A stretch of 54,953 nucleotides of DNA from Burkholderiaceae bacterium (lineage in GTDB: Bacteria > Pseudomonadota > Gammaproteobacteria > Burkholderiales > Burkholderiaceae), in contig CANJBQ010000015.1 of assembly GCA_947472645.1 (NCBI GenBank), positions 1 to 54,953 of the forward strand, read 5' to 3'. The notes under the pieces are model-generated. The model saw only the letters and a list, made by a program, of their open reading frames with translations, had not been told where the DNA came from and ran no database searches. Below, in pieces: positions 52,271-54,953 of this stretch (the first letter of the stretch is position 1; every line of letters starts with the position of its first letter). The translations under genes were made by a program, and so were the position numbers.

Positions 52271-54211
52271 ATGAGTGAAACATATCTACTGTCCAATCCT
52301 GTTGAACAAACCCTTGAGTTGCTGACATGGTTTGGTGAGCCCAAAGAGCAACATCAAGCTGGCATGCTCGATATTGCTAAAACACTATTTTTAGATGAAG
52401 CGACACAACAAGCCATTACGTATTTATATCGTCAAGAGAGCACCACCAAACTTCAGGCAGAGTTTGGTCCAGAGATCACTGAGCTCATTAAAAGTTTTCA
52501 GGCGCTAGAGGCCACTAGAGGGAAGGCGGCTACTGGTCAGGTAGAGTCCTTACGTAAAATGTTGCTCGCCTTCTCACAGGACTTGCGTGTGGTTCTGATG
52601 TACCTTGCTTCAAGGTTACAGACCTTACGCTGGATCACACAACAAAAGATTGATGTTGATGAACAATGGGCCACAGAGATTTTGGAGATTGACGCCGCTT
52701 TGGCCAACCGATTGGGGATCTGGCAACTCAAATGGGAGATGGAGGATTTAGCGTTTCGGACATTAAAGCCAATGAATTATCGCGACATCGCGGGCTTACT
52801 CGATCAGAAGCGAGATCAACGTCAAGGCTTTGTCAACAAGGTCATGCAACAGTTGCAAGAGCAGCTCAAGATTCATCATATTGAAGGACAGGTCCAAGGA
52901 CGACCCAAACATATCTATAGTATTTGGAAAAAAATGCAAGGCAAGTCCTTAGACTTTTCGCATTTACATGACGTTAGTGCCTTGCGTGTCTTAGTCAACT
53001 CTATTGAAGATTGTTATGCTGTGCTCGGGATGGTTCATGATGTTTGGACACCGGTGGATCAAGAGTTAGATGACTACATCGCCAAGCCTAAGGCTAACGG
53101 TTACCAATCCTTACACACCGTTGTTAAAGACGCGCAAGGGATTGCTTTTGAGATTCAGATTAGAACCCAAGACATGCATCATCAAGCAGAATTTGGTTTG
53201 GCTGCGCATTGGCGTTATAAAGAGGGTGCTGTTACCAGTGGCAAAGGCACGATTAGTGACGCGGCGTTGTATGAACAGCGTATTGCTTGGGCACGCCAGT
53301 TAATTTCTTGGAAAGAAGAAGCTTGGGAGCAGATCAAAGGACAAACCATTGATGATCATGTGTATGCTCTTACGCCACTGGGTCGTGTGATTGCGTTGGA
53401 TAAAAATTCCACGCCGCTCGATTTTGCTTACGCTGTGCATACCAATATTGGGCATCGTTGCCGGGGTGCCAAGGTTGATGGTGTCATGGTTCCACTCGAT
53501 ACCGTTGTTAAGAGTGGGCAGACTATTGAGATCATTACTATCAAAAATGGCGGACCTTCGCGAGATTGGTTGCTTGCCGATAAAGCGTATCTCGCCTCGC
53601 ATCGTGCCAAGAGCAAGGTTAGGGCTTGGTTTCATGCGCAAGAAGCTCTAGAGGATAAAGATACCAAAGAAACGAAAGATAGCAAAGACACCAAGCTTGA
53701 AAAAGAAATCGAAGAGCCTCTTCCCGAAATTCTGTTGCGGCCCTCTAAGCGAAAGAATGATAGTGGCGATATTTTGGTGGTCGGTGTGGATTCTCTCATG
53801 ACGCAATTATCGAAATGTTGCCGACCCGTACCTCCAGATGAAATTAGTGGTTTTGTCACCAAAGGGCGGGGTGTTTCGATCCACCGACAAAATTGCAACA
53901 CGCTCCAACAACTGCTCACACGTGCCCCTGAGCGGATCATTAAAACAGCCTGGGGGACGCATTCGATCGATGCCAAATCCTTATTTGCTGTTGAGATTCA
54001 TGTCTTAGCCATTGATCGGCAAGGGTTATTAAGAGATATTTCGGAAGTATTTTCTAAGCTCAGAATCAATGTGATTGGGGTCAAGACACTCTCGAGTAAA
54101 GGCATGGCCACGATGAGTTTTTCGATTGAAGTGCATCAGGTTGGCGACATTCAAACAGCCCTCAGTGCACTTTATGAAGTAAAAGGGGTGACAGAAGTGA
54201 GTCGTCGGTGA
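52271..54211 (+). CDS. relA: RelA-type (p)ppGpp synthetase
   Basis: 646 residues from the ATG at 52271; an in-frame TTG at 52253 would add six. The N-terminal hydrolase domain has lost its His-Asp motif (YLYRQES in its place). The synthetase domain has GRPKHIYSIWKKM and QELDDYIAKPKANGYQSLHT with the acidic ExDD (from E265) that marks RelA rather than SpoT. TGS: HVYALTPLGRVIALDKNSTP and GHRCRGAKV. Zinc-finger-like: LSKCCRPVPPDEISGF to HRQNCNTL. ACT at the C-terminus. It is about 100 residues shorter than E. coli RelA: between TGS and zinc finger only a Lys/Asp/Glu-rich linker (about 457-498) is found. Confidence 0.95.
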   Translation: MSETYLLSNPVEQTLELLTWFGEPKEQHQAGMLDIAKTLFLDEATQQAITYLYRQESTTKLQAEFGPEITELIKSFQALEATRGKAATGQVESLRKMLLAFSQDLRVVLMYLASRLQTLRWITQQKIDVDEQWATEILEIDAALANRLGIWQLKWEMEDLAFRTLKPMNYRDIAGLLDQKRDQRQGFVNKVMQQLQEQLKIHHIEGQVQGRPKHIYSIWKKMQGKSLDFSHLHDVSALRVLVNSIEDCYAVLGMVHDVWTPVDQELDDYIAKPKANGYQSLHTVVKDAQGIAFEIQIRTQDMHHQAEFGLAAHWRYKEGAVTSGKGTISDAALYEQRIAWARQLISWKEEAWEQIKGQTIDDHVYALTPLGRVIALDKNSTPLDFAYAVHTNIGHRCRGAKVDGVMVPLDTVVKSGQTIEIITIKNGGPSRDWLLADKAYLASHRAKSKVRAWFHAQEALEDKDTKETKDSKDTKLEKEIEEPLPEILLRPSKRKNDSGDILVVGVDSLMTQLSKCCRPVPPDEISGFVTKGRGVSIHRQNCNTLQQLLTRAPERIIKTAWGTHSIDAKSLFAVEIHVLAIDRQGLLRDISEVFSKLRINVIGVKTLSSKGMATMSFSIEVHQVGDIQTALSALYEVKGVTEVSRR

Positions 54212-54229
54212 TAGAATGGTTGGCTAAAT

Positions 54230-54306
54230 AGGCTCGTAGCTCAGTTGGTTAGAGCACTACCTTGACATGGTAGGGGTCGCTGATTCGAATTCAGTCGAGC
54301 CTACCA
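54230..54306 (+). tRNA. tRNA-Val (anticodon GAC)
   Basis: A complete cloverleaf can be drawn. Acceptor AGGCTCG pairs with CGAGCCT; the D-stem is GCTC/GAGC; the anticodon stem CTACC/GGTAG encloses loop TTGACAT with anticodon GAC; a 5-base variable region follows; the T-stem GCTGA/TCAGT encloses TTCGAAT; discriminator A and an encoded CCA end at 54306. It reads GUC and GUU valine codons. It starts 18 bases after the relA stop and may be processed from a relA read-through transcript. Confidence 0.96.
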
Positions 54307-54319
54307 ATCACATCAAAAA

Positions 54320-54350
54320 GCGAGGACTTTAAACATTCCTCGCATTTTTT
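54320..54350 (+). terminator. Rho-independent terminator after tRNA-Val
   Basis: GCGAGGA (54320-54326) and TCCTCGC (54337-54343) form a perfect 7-bp stem with a 10-base loop, followed by A and TTTTTT. It ends the relA/tRNA-Val unit. Confidence 0.85.
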
Positions 54351-54405
54351 ATTGGGCTTTGGTCAATGTAAAGTCGTTTCTCATCGGGTTTGTAAATATC
54401 AGGTA

Positions 54406-54433
54406 AAAAATGTGTAATATATTACACATTTTT
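54406..54433. promoter_or_regulatory. Perfect 28-bp palindrome, probable operator of the XRE gene
   Basis: Left arm AAAAATGTGTAATA (54406-54419) is followed directly by its exact reverse complement (54420-54433). The core TGTGTAAT-ATTACACA is centred 29 bases before the ATG and covers where the -35 box should be. XRE regulators of toxin-antitoxin type usually repress their own operon through such a palindrome, so it is most likely the autoregulatory site. Confidence 0.75.
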
Positions 54434-54435
54434 GT

Positions 54436-54441
54436 TATAAT
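54436..54441 (+). promoter_or_regulatory. Consensus -10 box of the XRE gene
   Basis: A perfect TATAAT begins 3 bases after the palindrome and ends 6 bases before the ATG at 54448. No good -35 hexamer is visible at 16-18 bases spacing (that stretch lies in the palindrome). Transcription would begin at or next to the start codon, giving a leaderless mRNA. Confidence 0.6.
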
Positions 54442-54447
54442 ATTCAC

Positions 54448-54930
54448 ATGAACTTACGTGAAATTGGACTAAAAGTCCTTAATCGCAGAATTGCTTTAGG
54501 CTTATCACAGGATAGGTTGGCGAAACTTTGCGGATTATCAAGATCGACAATCCATCATCTTGAGGCGGGCACTTTAAATGATTTAGGCGCCACTAAACTA
54601 TTTTCGTTACTTTCTTTACTAGGTTTGAGTGTGACTACACAAGAGCATGAAAATAGGCATGATGCCCTAGAGATGGCTAGTCAAACTGCAAGTGTAAGTT
54701 ACAAGTCGAATTTAAAAAGTACTGATTTATCGCACTCGCTAGCATTTGGTGATTTGCCAGAAAAAATTTATCCATATATCGCCTCTTTTTTGGATGAAGC
54801 GCCTTTAGAGCTAATTGTTTCTGCGGTTGAGGAGGCTTCACAATTAAATCAAGTGCAACCCAAAGCCATATGGAAAAATATCTACTTGTGGGCTTCTGAA
54901 ATGCATTCACCTAGACCTGCATGGAATTAA
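54448..54930 (+). CDS. XRE-family transcriptional regulator (probable HipB-like antitoxin)
   Basis: 160 residues. Residues about 6-60 form a Cro/C1-type helix-turn-helix (LKVLNRRIALGLSQDRLAKL, then GLSRSTIHHLEAGTLNDLG). The rest is a helical domain (DLPEKIYPYIASFLDEAPLELI) without a motif I recognise. No Shine-Dalgarno precedes the ATG. A second ORF starts 3 bases after its stop, and a perfect palindrome covers the promoter; that layout is typical of autoregulated antitoxin-toxin pairs. HipB-like is a guess from size, order and position; an ordinary regulator is the alternative. Confidence 0.8.
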   Translation: MNLREIGLKVLNRRIALGLSQDRLAKLCGLSRSTIHHLEAGTLNDLGATKLFSLLSLLGLSVTTQEHENRHDALEMASQTASVSYKSNLKSTDLSHSLAFGDLPEKIYPYIASFLDEAPLELIVSAVEEASQLNQVQPKAIWKNIYLWASEMHSPRPAWN

Positions 54931-54933
54931 ACG

Positions 54934-54953
54934 ATGGCAAAAATAGTTAAACG
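54934..54953 (+). CDS. Start of a downstream gene (truncated by the window edge)
   Basis: ATG at 54934 opens MAKIVK and runs off the end after six codons and two bases. The 3-base gap to the XRE stop indicates co-transcription. Weak ribosome-binding site, so translational coupling is likely. Too short to identify; a HipA-family kinase would fit the upstream regulator. Confidence 0.5.

Noticed and set aside
53300..53976. Minus-strand open frames of 113 and 114 codons within relA
   Set aside because: Shadow frames of the RelA TGS and linker region; no start signals.

Overview
The window looks like a chromosomal segment of a betaproteobacterium, most likely a moderately AT-rich Burkholderiales member (Polynucleobacter/Alcaligenaceae-like). 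The reasons are the seven Bug-type periplasmic receptors, the Liv ABC operon flanked by two acyl-CoA ligase genes, the Burkholderiales-style branched-chain catabolism genes and the RelA subtype. The species call is inference from gene content; no marker gene such as 16S rRNA is present.

Layout. 1-305: the end of an IS3-family element (start of a transposase OrfA) abutting a short gene remnant. 317-3966 (minus): Bug, glutathione transferase, Bug, polyphosphate kinase 2. 4240-9149 (plus): isovaleryl-CoA dehydrogenase and both methylcrotonyl-CoA carboxylase subunits (upper leucine pathway). 9164-17378 (minus): one operon encoding an acyl-CoA ligase, a complete Liv-type ABC transporter (G, H, M, binding protein, F) and a PaaK-like ligase. 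17586-23555 (plus): valine/isoleucine degradation (enoyl-CoA hydratase, 3-hydroxyisobutyrate dehydrogenase, 3-hydroxyisobutyryl-CoA hydrolase, acyl-CoA dehydrogenase, 3-hydroxyacyl-CoA dehydrogenase, thiolase). 23592-30056 (plus): Bug, methylglutaconyl-CoA hydratase-like, HMG-CoA lyase, Bug, class III CoA-transferase, atypical acyl-CoA dehydrogenase, cupin, ending in a hairpin terminator. 30063-40991: further Bug genes around a ThDP decarboxylase-like enzyme, an AceE-type 2-oxoacid dehydrogenase E1, a large hybrid histidine kinase and a DUF2237 protein. 41176-47943: mostly housekeeping (MarR-like regulator, DUF2069, WrbA, YihY, CBS protein, chorismate synthase, MFS transporter, ETF-ubiquinone oxidoreductase). 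48053-54211: SDR, the two subunits of a 3-oxoacid CoA-transferase, CDF metal exporter, alpha/beta hydrolase and RelA. 54230-54953: tRNA-Val(GAC), a terminator, then an XRE regulator behind a perfect 28-bp palindrome and the first codons of a probable partner gene.

How it works together. Leucine carbon can be followed almost completely: isovaleryl-CoA to methylcrotonyl-CoA to methylglutaconyl-CoA to HMG-CoA to acetoacetate plus acetyl-CoA, then acetoacetate activation by the CoA-transferase and thiolysis. The valine and isoleucine branches are also mostly present. Electrons from the three acyl-CoA dehydrogenases would go through ETF (not in the window) to the ETF-ubiquinone oxidoreductase that is here. 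The Bug receptors have no TctA/TctB membrane partners in the window.

The least routine observations are: a possible side-entry module joining a Bug receptor, a CoA-transferase and an atypical acyl-CoA dehydrogenase to the lower leucine pathway; a RelA in which the helical region between TGS and zinc-finger domains is replaced by a short Lys/Asp/Glu-rich linker; an AceE-type E1 without E2/E3 carrying a 15-nt tandem repeat near its N-terminus; and several genes whose start codon lies exactly 6 nt after a -10-like hexamer, with no Shine-Dalgarno sequence, suggesting leaderless mRNAs.
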